Assembly: GCA_003557765.1 (NCBI GenBank)
Contig: PWNO01000051.1
Coordinates: 1 to 14,651 of the forward strand
Origin: Bacteroidales bacterium
GTDB taxonomy: Bacteria > Bacteroidota > Bacteroidia > Bacteroidales > UBA7960
Direction of reading: 5' to 3'
DNA: 14,651 nt
Below, piece after piece: positions 14,500-14,651 of this stretch. Numbering within the stretch: position 1 is the stretch's first letter; each line of letters starts with the position of its first letter. The notes beneath the pieces were generated by a model. The model saw only the letters and a list, made by a program, of their open reading frames with translations. It searched no databases and was not told the origin of the DNA. Made by a program: the position numbers and the translations under genes.

Positions 14500-14540
14500 T
14501 GTCGAAATGTCAAAAGGTCTGGCTATTGGCTGTTGAACTA
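14500..14540. repeat. Composite repeat: TGTCnAAA 8-mers then TGGCTnT 7-mers
   Basis: TGTCGAAA and TGTCAAAA (14500-14515) are followed by TGGCTAT, TGGCTGT and TGAACTA (14520-14540). It starts 15 bases upstream of the hflC start codon. This is the third copy of the two-part element, in the same order and strand as those at 10162 and 12350. Confidence 0.75.
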
Positions 14541-14541
14541 A

Positions 14542-14559
14542 ATCCCGCCTTCGCGGGAT
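14542..14559. terminator. Strong hairpin upstream of hflC, possible terminator
   Basis: ATCCCGC, a CTTC loop and GCGGGAT form a perfect 7-base-pair GC-rich stem. On the plus strand it is followed by AGC and then five T; on the minus strand by TTTAGTT. It could end a minus-strand transcript entering from beyond the window, which would separate it from hflC, or it could be a dispersed palindrome. The direction cannot be decided from the window. Confidence 0.4.
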
Positions 14560-14631
14560 AGCTTTTTCCTGTGTAAATATATTGATTTTCTCGTATAACA
14601 CTGTGTTTACTATTCACCAAATCACAGTATT

Positions 14632-14651
14632 ATGCGAAAAAGAATCAGTCC
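14632..14651 (+). CDS. Possible start of a divergent gene (six codons visible)
   Basis: An ATG at 14632 opens a frame reading MRKRIS to the window edge, a basic start as found on secreted or membrane proteins. The three minus-strand frames entering from the edge all stop within about 35 bases, so no minus-strand gene extends more than a few codons here. There is no clear -7 box upstream. It is offered only as a lead. Confidence 0.2.

Noticed and set aside
13433..14536. Long plus-strand open frame opposite hflC
   Set aside because: It is antisense to a clear HflC, its translation has no family character, and it runs through the structured repeat.

Overview
The window looks like a Bacteroidota chromosome, probably a Bacteroidales-type environmental lineage. 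The basis is a TAnnTTTG-type -7 promoter box, a secreted multi-repeat protein of the kind common in gliding/T9SS Bacteroidota, a patatin fused to an outer-membrane barrel, a GbsR/MarR regulator in front of an ABC operon, and many short-period (7-8 bp) intergenic repeat tracts that I associate with this phylum. Every confidently called gene is on the minus strand, so transcription runs from high to low coordinates.

Layout in transcription order: (1) hflC (14485-13547), encoding a membrane-anchored SPFH protein; no hflK is visible in the 166 bases before it. (2) A 643-base gene-free stretch (13546-12904) with a structured repeat element, two GATTTGA-type 7-mer tracts, and the promoter and candidate operator of the next unit. 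(3) A long co-directional cluster: a GbsR/MarR-like regulator (12903-12433), a periplasmic LolA-like protein (12270-11506), FtsX/MacB-type permease A1 (11439-10219), permease A2 (10148-8928), one LolD/MacB-type ATPase (8801-8106), permease B1 (7980-6760), permease B2 (6733-5510), an outer-membrane beta-barrel protein (5472-4129) and a patatin phospholipase with a C-terminal POTRA/barrel (about 4019-1590). (4) A 282-base gap, then the N-terminal 435 residues of a large secreted protein (1307 to the window edge).

The cluster reads as a complete envelope-spanning export or lipid/lipoprotein-trafficking system: inner-membrane ABC engine, periplasmic LolA-fold carrier, outer-membrane barrel, and possibly an outer-membrane lipase. 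Its most distinctive property is that the heterodimeric permease pair is duplicated (A1 with B1 and A2 with B2 are colinear paralogues) around a single ATPase gene. The substrate cannot be read from the sequence.

The second notable layer is intergenic. Most gaps in the cluster hold tandem tracts with 7- or 8-bp period, often within a few bases of a start codon. Several families are present: TGTCnAAA, TGnTAATG, GTTTGAA, GCCGGAC, TTGGCTn and AATTATG, plus an inverted CCACAAAG pair. At the barrel gene the repeat text appears to lie inside the reading frame, ahead of the signal peptide.
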